Shown here one piece after another: positions 1-9,404 of a stretch of DNA of 64,000 nt. The position numbers were made by a program, and so were the translations under genes. The notes below the pieces were generated by a model that saw only the letters and a list, made by a program, of their open reading frames with translations, made no database searches and was not told the DNA's origin. Every line of letters begins with the position of its first letter. Position 1 is the stretch's first letter. The stretch is from an uncultured Paracoccaceae bacterium (lineage in GTDB: Bacteria; Pseudomonadota; Alphaproteobacteria; Rhodobacterales; Rhodobacteraceae): NCBI GenBank assembly GCA_947488175.1, contig CANKYO010000007.1:186001-250000 (forward strand). Reading direction: 5' to 3'.

Positions 1-988
1 ACCGTTCTGCCAAAGCCTCTTTCGGCAGGTGGTTCAGGTTCAGGTGAATGTGATCACCATTCGCCCCCACACCGCGACCCTCACGGATTTCCATCGTCAT
101 ACAGCGGCTGACATAGTCGCGCGGGGCGAGGTCCTTGTAGTTGGGCGCATAGCGTTCCATGAAACGCTCGCCCTCGCTGTTCGTCAGGTAGCCACCTTCA
201 CCGCGCGCGCCTTCGGTGATCAGGCAGCCCGCACCGTAGATGCCGGTGGGATGGAACTGCACGAATTCCATGTCCTGCAAGGGAAGCCCCTGACGCGCGA
301 CCATGCCGCCACCATCGCCGGTGCAGGTATGGGCGGATGTCGCAGAGAAATAGGCCCGGCCATAGCCGCCTGTGGCCAACACAACCGTCTTGGCGTTGAA
401 CACATGCATCGTGCCGTCATCAAGCTTCCACGCAATGACACCCTGACAGATGCCATCATCCGACATGATCAGATCCAGGGCGAAGTATTCGATATAGAAC
501 TCCGCCTGCTGTTTCAGCGACTGACCATAAAGCGTGTGCAGGATTGCGTGGCCCGTCCGGTCTGCGGCGGCGCAGGTACGCTGCACCGGGGGGCCTTCGC
601 CAAATTCAGTGGTGTGGCCGCCAAACGGGCGCTGATAAATCTTGCCTTCTTCGGTGCGCGAAAATGGGACGCCGTAGTGCTCCAGCTCATAAACCGCCTT
701 GGGGGCCTCGCGGGCCAGATATTCCATCGCGTCGGTATCACCCAGCCAGTCGGACCCTTTCACGGTGTCATACATATGCCACTGCCAGCTGTCGGGGCCC
801 ATATTGCCCAGCGACGCGGCAATGCCGCCCTGCGCGGCAACGGTATGAGACCGGGTTGGGAAAACCTTGGTAATGCAGGCCGTGCGCAACCCCTGCTCTG
901 CCAGACCCAGCGTGGCCCGCAGCCCAGCGCCGCCCGCCCCCACAACAATCGCGTCATAGGTATGCGTTTCGTATTCGTATGCAGCCAT
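1..988 (-). CDS. sdhA: Succinate dehydrogenase flavoprotein subunit, partial (5' part of gene)
   Basis: This is the flavoprotein subunit of complex II, which oxidises succinate to fumarate at the cytoplasmic face of the inner membrane. The reading frame is open to the window edge, so only about 329 N-terminal residues are present. The start [20 protein letters not shown] leads into an FAD-binding GxGxxG motif, and further on are the SHTVAAQGG segment, whose His normally carries covalent FAD, and the QFHPTG and TEGARGEGG active-site segments. It is the third gene of the minus-strand run sdhC-sdhD-sdhA, 19 bp after sdhD. sdhB would be expected beyond base 1. Identification is firm. Confidence 0.97.
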   Translation of the reverse strand, partial: MAAYEYETHTYDAIVVGAGGAGLRATLGLAEQGLRTACITKVFPTRSHTVAAQGGIAASLGNMGPDSWQWHMYDTVKGSDWLGDTDAMEYLAREAPKAVYELEHYGVPFSRTEEGKIYQRPFGGHTTEFGEGPPVQRTCAAADRTGHAILHTLYGQSLKQQAEFYIEYFALDLIMSDDGICQGVIAWKLDDGTMHVFNAKTVVLATGGYGRAYFSATSAHTCTGDGGGMVARQGLPLQDMEFVQFHPTGIYGAGCLITEGARGEGGYLTNSEGERFMERYAPNYKDLAPRDYVSRCMTMEIREGRGVGANGDHIHLNLNHLPKEALAER

Positions 989-1007
989 TACTCGATGCTC
1001 CGGGAAA

Positions 1008-1379
1008 TCAAAGGGCGATGCGCACGATTGCGAAAATCGCAATGGCAGCAGCAGAATAGGACAGGCAGATCATTGCGATGATCAGCGCCTTGCGGGCGAA
1101 ACCATGCACATAGTCCTCGATGAGGGTTTGTACACCTTTGCGAAAGTGGATGAAGCCCACCAGCATGGTCAGCGCAGCGATGATCGCAGGGAATGGGCGC
1201 TGATAGTAAGCGATAACCTCTTCATAAGGTGATCCGAGCACGGCTCCAAACGTGAAGATAAACAATGGGATCAGGCCGACAAGGGCAACTGATGTCACCA
1301 TCATGTGCCAGTGATGATCGGTTCCGGTTTTGGCAGAACCCAGCCCTTCGGCGCGTTTACGGTCAGTCAAAAATGCCAT
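1008..1379 (-). CDS. sdhD: Succinate dehydrogenase membrane anchor subunit D
   Basis: A 123-residue hydrophobic protein that anchors complex II in the inner membrane together with SdhC and contributes to heme b and quinone binding. Three membrane helices can be seen at about residues 25-50, 62-80 and 95-118. The segments [12 protein letters not shown] near residue 22 and [16 protein letters not shown] near residue 78 are typical of alphaproteobacterial SdhD. It starts 11 bp after sdhC stops and ends 19 bp before sdhA, so the genes are surely cotranscribed. The family is poorly conserved in sequence and position in the operon adds much to the call. Confidence 0.93.
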   Translation of the reverse strand: MAFLTDRKRAEGLGSAKTGTDHHWHMMVTSVALVGLIPLFIFTFGAVLGSPYEEVIAYYQRPFPAIIAALTMLVGFIHFRKGVQTLIEDYVHGFARKALIIAMICLSYSAAAIAIFAIVRIAL

Positions 1380-1390
1380 TGTTGCGCCCC

Positions 1391-1774
1391 TTACAATACG
1401 ACTGCGGTGAAGATCGTGAACAGAACCGAGGCGATGATCATTACCAGACCGGCTGTCTCGGACTGATCAACCTCAAGCATATGGCCACTGTCCCAGATCA
1501 GATGCCGGATGCCGCCAAACATGTGATACCATAGCGCCCAGACAGACAGGAACATGACCAGATCGCCAAACCAGCTTGTGACAAATCCGTTGGCCCGCGC
1601 AAAGGCTTCAGGGCCAGTCGCAGCTGCTATGAACCACCAGACGATCATCAACGCGGCCACAATCAGGGCGTTGCCCGTAAGCCGGACGAAAATGGAGGTC
1701 ATCGACGTCAATTGTGGACGATAGATTGTCAGGTGGGGTGAGAGAGGGCGATTGCCCCTGTTCACGTCTGCCAT
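1391..1774 (-). CDS. sdhC: Succinate dehydrogenase cytochrome b556 subunit
   Basis: A 127-residue membrane subunit of complex II. The N-terminal RPLSPHLTIYRP segment is the SdhC signature. Three membrane helices follow at about 30-52, 68-90 and 105-126. The HMFGGIRHLIWD segment at residues 84-95 contains H84, the expected axial heme ligand. It is the first gene of the sdh operon. About 170 bp separate its start from the end of the M48 gene, and this interval carries the promoter and a pair of palindromes at 1909-1943. Confidence 0.96.
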   Translation of the reverse strand: MADVNRGNRPLSPHLTIYRPQLTSMTSIFVRLTGNALIVAALMIVWWFIAAATGPEAFARANGFVTSWFGDLVMFLSVWALWYHMFGGIRHLIWDSGHMLEVDQSETAGLVMIIASVLFTIFTAVVL

Positions 1775-1908
1775 GTGTGTTCCCTTCGGTGGCTATTGCT
1801 GCCGATCACAGCGCCTTTGGTTCGTTTTGCACCATTCCGCTGCCAGAGTCACGCAGACGAAAGTAGATAAACTGTGAAAAAACGACGCGTTGGATCACGT
1901 TTCTTCAA

Positions 1909-1943
1909 TTTGTGATCACAGGAATTTTTTTCGTGATCACAAA
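1909..1943 (-). promoter_or_regulatory. Paired GTGATCAC palindromes upstream of sdhC (putative operator)
   Basis: TTTGTGATCAC at 1909-1919 and GTGATCACAAA at 1933-1943 form an inverted repeat, and each arm contains the self-complementary core GTGATCAC. The core centres are 1915.5 and 1936.5, exactly 21 bp apart, or two helical turns. The pair lies about 135 bp upstream of the sdhC start and abuts the stop codon of the M48 gene. An equivalent pair with the same 21-bp spacing lies upstream of sucC (11751-11787). The regulator is not known from the sequence. Confidence 0.72.
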
Positions 1944-3071
1944 TCACTGCACCTCGTGCAACTGCATCAAACGCTTTCCCTGACGGTCAGCCTCTGCCTG
2001 CATCTCGGCCGCGATAAGGTCAAAGTCGAAATCAGTTGCTTTCACCTTTGGGGCGGACGGTTCCATCAGCTCCAGAAAGGCCATGCGATAACTGGTGGGC
2101 GGATGACTGGCATCCACCCGTGCCTTTTCCTTGTCCGCCTCAGCTTCCAGTGTGGCGCGCTCCTCCATTGTAGCGTTCTGCACGGCCCCAATCATCACAT
2201 CGAAGACGCGGGCGTTCTGGTCGCGGTCAAAGGGATAGAGCTGGAAAATCGCCCGGTCCGCGATGGGTGTCAGCGCCAACTGCCGCAGGCCCGAGACAAG
2301 TGCATCGCGTCCCGCAACCTGTGCCGCCAGACCATCAGCCAGATATTCGGCACGCTGCGACCGATTGAACTGCAGCAATACCAGTAGACGTCCCAGACCA
2401 AGAACGGGCAGGATCAACAGCCACTGCAAAAGTTCGGCTACCATGCCAACCAGATCCCGCCCCAAAGGATCATCCGCATCAGGCCGCAACAGGAAGTCCC
2501 AACGCTCCACCGCATGCAGCGCGCCGCCAACAAAACCGCCGCGTGCCGGGTCGCCATTCACGAAATGCGCCAGTTCATGCGCGATCAAAGCCACCCGCTG
2601 CTGTGGTTCGTACAACCGCCAGAGCGGCACACCGATCTGCAGAAAATGCCGACGGCGAACCAGCCCAACGGTCCATGCCGATGCGTTAATTTGATAGTCA
2701 AACGACAGCCCGTCCGGCACTGGTGCATCCAACGCATCGGCAACCGCATCCACAAGACGCATCAGTTCAGGCATTTCATCGCGCCCGAATGTCAGTGCGT
2801 CGTGTTTGCTTGGGCGCGGTATCAACACATAGGTAATCCACAGCAGCACAAGGCCACTCAAAATGGCGAACATATTCTGCGACTGCCAAAACAACAGCCA
2901 GATCGCCAACCCGAAAATCGCCGCTGGTATCAGAAACAAAAGCCCAGCAACGACATAGCACCCGACTAATCCGAGCGTTATCCGGGGTTGCTGCATCAGC
3001 GCGCGTTGCGCTTCCAGAAACACTCTTTCAGATTGACTACGATGCACCCTTTCGCGAACACGTTCCAACAT
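1944..3071 (-). CDS. M48 family zinc metallopeptidase, membrane-associated
   Basis: A 375-residue protein with two predicted membrane helices near residues 32-60 and 65-85, then an M48 peptidase domain. HELAHF at residues 165-170 gives zinc ligands H165 and H169 with catalytic E166, and AEYLAD near 241-246 supplies the third ligand E242. Further hydrophobic segments near 205-235 are compatible with a membrane-bound HtpX-like or BepA-like enzyme. Substrate and role are unknown. The gene is followed by the sdh promoter. The exported-protein gene upstream ends 9 bp before its start, so the two may be cotranscribed. Confidence 0.85.
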   Translation of the reverse strand: MLERVRERVHRSQSERVFLEAQRALMQQPRITLGLVGCYVVAGLLFLIPAAIFGLAIWLLFWQSQNMFAILSGLVLLWITYVLIPRPSKHDALTFGRDEMPELMRLVDAVADALDAPVPDGLSFDYQINASAWTVGLVRRRHFLQIGVPLWRLYEPQQRVALIAHELAHFVNGDPARGGFVGGALHAVERWDFLLRPDADDPLGRDLVGMVAELLQWLLILPVLGLGRLLVLLQFNRSQRAEYLADGLAAQVAGRDALVSGLRQLALTPIADRAIFQLYPFDRDQNARVFDVMIGAVQNATMEERATLEAEADKEKARVDASHPPTSYRMAFLELMEPSAPKVKATDFDFDLIAAEMQAEADRQGKRLMQLHEVQ

Positions 3072-3080
3072 GGTCCAAGA

Positions 3081-3503
3081 CTAGCGCAGCTTGTCCAGAA
3101 CGGTACTAATGGAGGTGTTGTAAGTGAATTCCAGCATCCGGATCTCGCCATCGACCTCGGCCGCGGTAAGGTGCAATGCAAGTGGCACGGCGCTGCCTTT
3201 CGGAAAGTAAAGCACGATTTCCTGATAAAACGCCGGTTGTTCGCGCCGTTGCAGGATGGTGCGACACCGGTCATATCCCTGCGGCTCGAATGCATCAAGC
3301 GGTCCAAACAAGCCTTTGAACTGAGCATCCATCGTCGGGATGTAGTCATCAACTAAATTCGCAAACGCCCGATAATCAGTTCTGAGAAATGCTGTCTTTG
3401 CCTCTTCAAACACCGGGATATCCGCATCTGTTGAGGGGTCGCAGGATTGTGCCAAAGCCGACAGGGGCAGGAATGACAAAAGAAGCAGGCTGTAAATTTT
3501 CAT
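3081..3503 (-). CDS. Hypothetical exported protein
   Basis: A 140-residue protein read from the ATG at 3503; a TTG six codons upstream is a possible alternative. Neither start has a clear ribosome binding site. The N-terminus MKIYSLLLLSFLPLSALAQS is a good signal peptide with cleavage after ALA. The mature part has two cysteines and no motif that I recognise. It lies 9 bp upstream of the M48 peptidase, so a periplasmic partner role is conceivable but unproven. Confidence 0.7.
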   Translation of the reverse strand: MKIYSLLLLSFLPLSALAQSCDPSTDADIPVFEEAKTAFLRTDYRAFANLVDDYIPTMDAQFKGLFGPLDAFEPQGYDRCRTILQRREQPAFYQEIVLYFPKGSAVPLALHLTAAEVDGEIRMLEFTYNTSISTVLDKLR

Positions 3504-3598
3504 GATCGTATCAAGGCGCAATAATCCGGATCAATCAAGACCTTCGATCACGTTACAATGGAGTAATAACGAAGCCATCGAACCGTGGGATCAAACAC

Positions 3599-4264
3599 CT
3601 AGGGCAAGTCGAGACCAGCAACCGCCTGCGTCAGTTCCCGGTATAGTTTTCGAATAATCTGCTCCGGATAGTCATCAAAGGTCATTGCGGTCACAGCAAA
3701 CGCCCCGGGTCCCGTGATGACTTCGTTCTCGAAATAAGCGGTCAAACCCGGCTCGCTTTCTTCAATGACCAGCGCATTTACCGTTACATTCGACTTCGCC
3801 AAGTCCACCCAGACCGAACGCGGCAATCGCCCTTCGTTGCTTTCGCCGTCGCCCGAAATATCAATGACATGCCGTTTGCATTCAGGCACGGCACCAAAAT
3901 AATCGAGCGACAGTGCCATGGCCTCCCCGACCGCGGTTGAGTAATCCCGCCAAAGACGTCGCTGAACGGCAACTTGATCGGCAAAGGCCAGCACCTCTTC
4001 TTCGCCTGTCATCGCCGTCCAGTTTATTACGACTGCTTGTCGGCCCGACCCTGTCCATTGCATCATAGCCAACTCAACCTTGCCCTCGATCAGCGCGGCC
4101 ATGACCGTGCCATCCAGAAGTGCCGCAGCCAAGCCATCCGCCTGCACCCGGTACTCTTCATTATCGACAGACCCTGACACGTCGACGGCCAGCATCAGCG
4201 CCACCTCGCAGGCATCCAAAGGTGCTGCAAAACTGGTCAGGCTGGCGATGAGGACGGCGCGCAT
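3599..4264 (-). CDS. DUF1194 (von Willebrand A-like) exported protein
   Basis: A 221-residue protein with a short N-terminal hydrophobic signal of about 14-18 residues followed by a VWA-type fold. DVSGS at residues 28-32 is the MIDAS metal-binding motif, and GDGES near residue 137 is the second metal-site loop. The sequence fits the DUF1194 family, common and uncharacterised in Rhodobacterales. It lies 43 bp downstream of mch on the same strand. A role in metal-dependent protein binding in the periplasm is inferred from the fold only. Confidence 0.82.
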   Translation of the reverse strand: MRAVLIASLTSFAAPLDACEVALMLAVDVSGSVDNEEYRVQADGLAAALLDGTVMAALIEGKVELAMMQWTGSGRQAVVINWTAMTGEEEVLAFADQVAVQRRLWRDYSTAVGEAMALSLDYFGAVPECKRHVIDISGDGESNEGRLPRSVWVDLAKSNVTVNALVIEESEPGLTAYFENEVITGPGAFAVTAMTFDDYPEQIIRKLYRELTQAVAGLDLP

Positions 4265-4307
4265 AGCATTAACCTACACACCAATGCCCTCGCCCGCCAC
4301 AATCCTT

Positions 4308-5333
4308 CTAAACAGGCATCAGCGCCCAATAATCGAGGTCGAGGAGAACCTCAGGCAGGTATTTGCCATTCTCATCGCGCAAGTGACCCGCTTCCCCTTT
4401 TGTCGCAACCAGACGCAAACGGATCGCACCAACGCCGGGTGCGTCTGTCTGCGCTATCTCCAACACTTCGGACCACGCCCGCACGGTATCACCGGCGAAA
4501 CAGGGGTTAGCATGCGCACCGCCGTTCAACGCGACGATCATCTGGGCGTTCGCCAGCCCATTGAATGACAACGCGCGAGCGAGAGAGATCACATGCCCCC
4601 CATAGATCAGCCGCTTCCCGTCTTCGCGGTTGGTCGCGTCAAAATGCACCTTGGCCGTGTTCTGCCAAAGCCGCGTGGCCAGCATGTGTTCGGCCTCTTC
4701 GATGGTCGCACCATCCACGTGATCAATGATTTCGCCAACGGTATAGTCCTGTAACCGGTGCGGCTCTCCGGCCAAGGCAAAATCGTAATTGTCAAATGAA
4801 AGACCTGCCGGGACCACCAGATCCGCGGCGTCCACCGCCTTGGGCAGGTCGGGAATGATCGCCTCGGGCGCCGCCCTGTCACCGCGCTTGCGCACCATCA
4901 CCCAACGCACGTAGCTTAGTACATCCTGCCCATGCTGATTGCGCCCTGTGGTCCGCACCCAGACCACGCCCGACTTTCCGTTGGAGTTCTGCTTGACCCC
5001 GACGACCTCGGAAACCGATGTGAGGGTATCGCCCGGATAAACCGGCGCGAGCCAGCGGCCATCCGCGTAGCCTAGATTGGCCACCGCGTTCAGGGATACA
5101 TCGGGCACCGTTTTGCCAAACACAGTGTGAAACGTGATCAGATCGTCCACCGGTGAGGCAGGCAGCCCGCAGGCTCGCGCAAATTCATCAGATGAATACA
5201 AAGCACCCCGCGCCGGGTATAGCGCGTGATACATCGCCCGCTCACCACCGGAAATGGTCCGCGGCACCGCATGGGTGATCACATCGCCAACGGCGTAGTC
5301 TTCAAAAAACCGGCCCGGATTGGTCTTGGTCAT
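4308..5333 (-). CDS. mch: Mesaconyl-CoA hydratase (beta-methylmalyl-CoA dehydratase)
   Basis: A 341-residue double hot-dog MaoC-type protein. In the ethylmalonyl-CoA pathway for acetyl-CoA assimilation this enzyme interconverts mesaconyl-CoA and beta-methylmalyl-CoA. The length and the two MaoC-like halves (about 10-160 and 185-335) match the Rhodobacter sphaeroides enzyme as I remember it. The location also matches: near sdh, followed upstream by DUF1737, NnrU and mcl2 genes. It overlaps DUF1737 by 4 bp (ATGA), indicating translational coupling. A plain MaoC dehydratase is the alternative, but neighbours make mch the better call. Confidence 0.85.
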   Translation of the reverse strand: MTKTNPGRFFEDYAVGDVITHAVPRTISGGERAMYHALYPARGALYSSDEFARACGLPASPVDDLITFHTVFGKTVPDVSLNAVANLGYADGRWLAPVYPGDTLTSVSEVVGVKQNSNGKSGVVWVRTTGRNQHGQDVLSYVRWVMVRKRGDRAAPEAIIPDLPKAVDAADLVVPAGLSFDNYDFALAGEPHRLQDYTVGEIIDHVDGATIEEAEHMLATRLWQNTAKVHFDATNREDGKRLIYGGHVISLARALSFNGLANAQMIVALNGGAHANPCFAGDTVRAWSEVLEIAQTDAPGVGAIRLRLVATKGEAGHLRDENGKYLPEVLLDLDYWALMPV

Positions 5334-5536
5334 TGCTGGCCCAGCTTCATGTCTTTGGAATAGGGCACATCCACATCCTTAGTCACCGCCTGACCACAGC
5401 GCATCACACCATTGGCGTGGTCAAAAGCATAAGTGGGATCACCATATAAATCCCAGCCCTGCGACAAGGCTTCGGAAACCTTGTGGCAGAAGGCAGATGT
5501 GTCATCCTCAGTTAGCAAACGGTAAATCTTGGTCAT
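5330..5536 (-). CDS. DUF1737 domain protein
   Basis: A 68-residue protein. The N-terminal segment IYRLLTEDDTSAFCHKV followed by LSQGWDLYGDPTYAF is the DUF1737 pattern, a short domain of unknown function. It is wedged between NnrU (1 bp gap) and mch (4 bp overlap), so it is part of one operon. No catalytic residues can be proposed. Confidence 0.85.
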   Translation of the reverse strand: MTKIYRLLTEDDTSAFCHKVSEALSQGWDLYGDPTYAFDHANGVMRCGQAVTKDVDVPYSKDMKLGQQ

Positions 5537-5537
5537 G

Positions 5538-6092
5538 TCATCCCCAGGGCGGCACGCCCAGCCAATAGTGAATTCCCATCACAACCACGACGACCACGAT
5601 GGTCACCACGATCGCGACAATCTCTTTCTTGAAAGGCGCGCGGGGTGGTGGGGTCCATGGCCCCTCCTGCGCATTGATCAGCAAAATCTCGATAATCGCC
5701 CAGATCAGCAGGCCACCGAACAGGACAAAGGACGGCGTATCACCATTCACCAACAGGTGCGCGACGGCCCAGATCGAAAACCCGGTCAGTTGCGGATGAC
5801 GCACCTTGGTGCCTAGCCAGATCTTGGCACCCTTTGCCCCGCTGGCGGCATAGAAGTAGAACGCAATCACCATCAGGATATTGTTGATGCCAACCCACAT
5901 CGGATCACGGCCCCAGTAGAAAGCCCCCTCGGCCGAGCGATAGCCGATCACCATCAGGATAATGCTGCCGACCAACAGCAGCGCGACCAGCCCCTTGCCC
6001 GGCTCCCCCAGACGTGCCCGTGGATCCGGTGCAATACGGTTGAACAAATGCGCCGCCCACCACAGGGCAACACCAGCGATCAAAAGGTTCAT
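5538..6092 (-). CDS. NnrU family membrane protein
   Basis: A 184-residue inner-membrane protein with about five to six hydrophobic helices, the last being a Val-rich segment near residues 158-172. The pattern HLFNRIAPDPRARLGEPGKG and KVRHPQLTGFSIWAVAHLLVNGD is that of NnrU/isoprenylcysteine methyltransferase-like membrane proteins. NnrU was first linked to denitrification genes, but this copy lies in an ethylmalonyl-CoA gene run and its function is unknown. Its start overlaps the end of mcl2 by 4 bp. Confidence 0.85.
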   Translation of the reverse strand: MNLLIAGVALWWAAHLFNRIAPDPRARLGEPGKGLVALLLVGSIILMVIGYRSAEGAFYWGRDPMWVGINNILMVIAFYFYAASGAKGAKIWLGTKVRHPQLTGFSIWAVAHLLVNGDTPSFVLFGGLLIWAIIEILLINAQEGPWTPPPRAPFKKEIVAIVVTIVVVVVVMGIHYWLGVPPWG

Positions 6093-6931
6093 GCACTCTC
6101 CAATGCGGCGATGGCTTCGGCTTTGGCCAAGGTCGCCCGCGCGGTGACAATATGCAAGTTCTCGACGATGCGGCCATCCACCACCGCCACACCCTGCCCT
6201 TCGGCCTCGGCCGCTTCGAACGCGGCTATCTGGCGTTTCGCCAGATCAATCTCATCCTCGGTCGGGCCAAATGCGGCGTTGGCAATCGCCACTTGAGCAG
6301 GATGTATCAGTGTTTTTCCGTCAAAACCCATGTCGCGGCCTTCGGCACATTCGGCGCGCAGCCCCTCTTCATCCTTGAAGGCGTTGTAGACGCCATCCAA
6401 CGCGACGATGCCTGCCACCTTGGCAGCCAACAGGCAAATCTGCAGCGACGTCATCAACGCTGCGCGCCCGCGTGAATTCAGGTCTTTGGCCAGGTCATTG
6501 GTACCAAGCACAAACCCCGCCATCCGGGGATGGGCAGCAATGCTCGGCGCATTTAGCACCCCTTGCGGAGTTTCGATCATGGCCCAGATCGGCAAATCCG
6601 GAACAAGCGCGGCCAAGGCATCGACATCAGCCGGACTGTTGACTTTAGGCAGCAAGACACCGTCGCAATCCATTGCAGCAACGGCTGCGGCATCAGCGGC
6701 ACCCCATTCGGTGTCCAGCCCATTGATCCGCACAATCCGCAGCCGCGATCCGTATCCACCATCGGCCAAAGCGCTGTTCAGCGTATCGCGGGCCGCGACC
6801 TTGGCATCGGGGGCAACCGCATCTTCAAGGTCAAATAGGATCACATCGACCGGCAGCCCGCGCGCCTTGTCCAGCGCACGATCCTTTGAGCCGGGAATGT
6901 ACAGGGCCGAGCGATATGGGCGGTCATGCAT
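6089..6931 (-). CDS. mcl2: (3S)-malyl-CoA thioesterase (CitE-like CoA ester lyase family)
   Basis: A 280-residue TIM-barrel protein of the CitE/malyl-CoA lyase family. RSALYIPGS near residue 6, FDLEDAV near 33 and the MIETPQGVLNA segment near 120 are family landmarks for CoA ester and Mg binding. In Rhodobacter the paralogue Mcl2 hydrolyses (3S)-malyl-CoA to malate and CoA in the ethylmalonyl-CoA pathway, and it sits in this same neighbourhood with NnrU, DUF1737 and mch. The ATG at 6931 is preceded by GAGGAAG at a good distance, so I prefer it to the longer frame beginning at 6985. A citrate lyase beta-like function is the alternative. Confidence 0.82.
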   Translation of the reverse strand: MHDRPYRSALYIPGSKDRALDKARGLPVDVILFDLEDAVAPDAKVAARDTLNSALADGGYGSRLRIVRINGLDTEWGAADAAAVAAMDCDGVLLPKVNSPADVDALAALVPDLPIWAMIETPQGVLNAPSIAAHPRMAGFVLGTNDLAKDLNSRGRAALMTSLQICLLAAKVAGIVALDGVYNAFKDEEGLRAECAEGRDMGFDGKTLIHPAQVAIANAAFGPTEDEIDLAKRQIAAFEAAEAEGQGVAVVDGRIVENLHIVTARATLAKAEAIAALESA

Positions 6932-7133
6932 CGAATCTTCCTCGCAATATTGTTGCGTGAACATGGCCTGAATTTGGCAAATCATTCAACCGGAAAATGC
7001 CGCATCGCAGCAAACACCCCACCGTCACGGTGTATTAACCAATTTGCGGCAAGTTAATCGCAAATTTGTTCCACTTACCGACTGCGACGGACGATCAGCC
7101 GCGGTCATCGTCTCTCGCAGAAAGGTGAACCAA

Positions 7134-7448
7134 ATGAAGCGTAATCTATTTCTGATGTCCTTTGGGATCGGCGCCATGATGCTGGCCGCCAACCATGCCA
7201 ATGCCCAGTCGCGCAATTGCGCGCCACATGCCGCCGTTGTTGAACGGCTCGCTGCAAACTATGGCGAAAGCCGCCAATCCATCGGTCTTGGCAGCGACAA
7301 TTCAGTGGTTGAGGTTTTTGCCTCCACCGAAACAGGCAGTTGGACCATTGTGGTCACGCGGCCCGGTGGCCCCAGCTGCCTTGTCGCTGCAGGCCAGTCG
7401 TTTCAGCAAGTGGCAGAGGCGTTGCCAAATACCGATCAGGGCACCTGA
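7134..7448 (+). CDS. Hypothetical exported protein
   Basis: A 104-residue protein starting at the ATG at 7134, which follows AAAGGTGAACCAA. The first 25 residues (MKRNLFLMSFGIGAMMLAAN...) form a signal peptide cleaved after ANA. The mature domain has two cysteines and a VVERLAANYGESRQSIGL segment that I associate with small Rhodobacterales periplasmic proteins of unknown role. Its 3' end overlaps the convergent TSUP gene by 13 bp. Confidence 0.75.
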   Translation: MKRNLFLMSFGIGAMMLAANHANAQSRNCAPHAAVVERLAANYGESRQSIGLGSDNSVVEVFASTETGSWTIVVTRPGGPSCLVAAGQSFQQVAEALPNTDQGT

Positions 7449-8197
7449 AGCCACATCTGCTGAAGCCCGTCCCAGATCAATTTCAGGGACAACAGCAATA
7501 GTGCCCAGATCACGAGCCGGAAAAACAGTTTCTCTGGCACGATACGCACCAATCGCACACCGGCCAATACAGCCACGGCGGCGGGGACCATTAGGATCCC
7601 TGCCGTTTTCAGGTTCGTGACACTCAACTGCCCCAACAGATAGTACGGGATCAGTTTGATGACGTTGATATAGGCAAAGGCGACGGTCACCGTACCGACA
7701 AACGCAATCTTGGGCATGCGCAGCGGCAAGGTGAAGACCTGATAAGGCACGGCCCCCGAATGGCTGACAAAACTGGTAAACCCCGTAATCGTCCCCCAGA
7801 ACAGCCCCGGTCGCCAGCGCGGTTTGCGCGGGGGGCCATCTGCTGGGCGACGTAACATCAAACTTAGGGCAAAGACCGCGCCAATCAGACCCAGCAGCAG
7901 GGTGATCAATCCTTCCGAGACGATATTGACGGTCAAGTAGCCGATCAGAACACCTGGCGGCATGGCCACCATCATGATCCGCAGGACCGGCCAATCGAAT
8001 AACTTGCGATAGGCAATCAACCCGAAAACATCCGAAACGATAAAAACCGGCAACAGCAGCCCTGCCGCTGCAACGGGCGAAATGACCAACGCCAGCACCG
8101 GGACCGCGAGCGCCGTGATCACCGGCACCCCACCTTTACCCAACCCGATAAAGACCGCTGCCACGAGGGCCGCCAACCAGAATGCTGTCCCTTCCAC
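7436..8197 (-). CDS. TSUP/TauE-SafE family membrane transporter
   Basis: A 253-residue integral membrane protein with about seven to eight helices arranged in two repeats. The N-terminal FIGLGKGGVPVITALAVPVL and the central GTITGFTSFVSHSGAVP are the repeated TauE/SafE signatures. This family exports or imports small organic anions and sulfur compounds such as sulfite, sulfoacetate or taurine-derived products; the substrate cannot be read here. It is divergent from mdh with 100 bp between their starts. Confidence 0.88.
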   Translation of the reverse strand: MEGTAFWLAALVAAVFIGLGKGGVPVITALAVPVLALVISPVAAAGLLLPVFIVSDVFGLIAYRKLFDWPVLRIMMVAMPPGVLIGYLTVNIVSEGLITLLLGLIGAVFALSLMLRRPADGPPRKPRWRPGLFWGTITGFTSFVSHSGAVPYQVFTLPLRMPKIAFVGTVTVAFAYINVIKLIPYYLLGQLSVTNLKTAGILMVPAAVAVLAGVRLVRIVPEKLFFRLVIWALLLLSLKLIWDGLQQMWLQVP

Positions 8198-8207
8198 CGG
8201 GCGTCCC

Positions 8208-9260
<1,053 letters not shown>

Positions 9261-9285
9261 ACCTCGATCAATCCACTATTTTGAG

Positions 9286-9315
9286 AGGGCGCTCACCTGT
9301 GGGGCGCCCTTTTTC
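9286..9315 (+). terminator. Rho-independent terminator of mdh
   Basis: AGGGCGC at 9286-9292 pairs with GCGCCCT at 9304-9310, and the stem is followed by a T run to 9314. It lies 25 bp after the mdh stop codon. Confidence 0.88.
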
Positions 9316-9404
9316 TTGCCGCGCTCCGCAAAAAATCATGTAACCCTCTTCCCATTTGCAAATTCGTGAACTATGTTCAATAATATGTTCATATGGAGCC
9401 AGAT

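Noticed and set aside
1909..1943. The sdh palindromes as CRP/FNR sites
   Set aside because: CRP sites are TGTGA-N6-TCACA; here the two halves abut (GTGATCAC) and the site is doubled at 21 bp, so a different protein family is more likely.
6089..6931. Calling the CitE-like gene citrate lyase beta subunit
   Set aside because: No citrate lyase alpha, gamma or accessory genes are present, and the mch-DUF1737-NnrU neighbourhood fits Mcl2 of the ethylmalonyl-CoA pathway.
9367..9390. GTTC-type repeats before the 9405 gene as a LexA box
   Set aside because: Alphaproteobacterial LexA boxes are GTTC-N7-GTTC; here the spacing is 8, and the nearby GAAC-N3-GTTC palindrome does not fit either.
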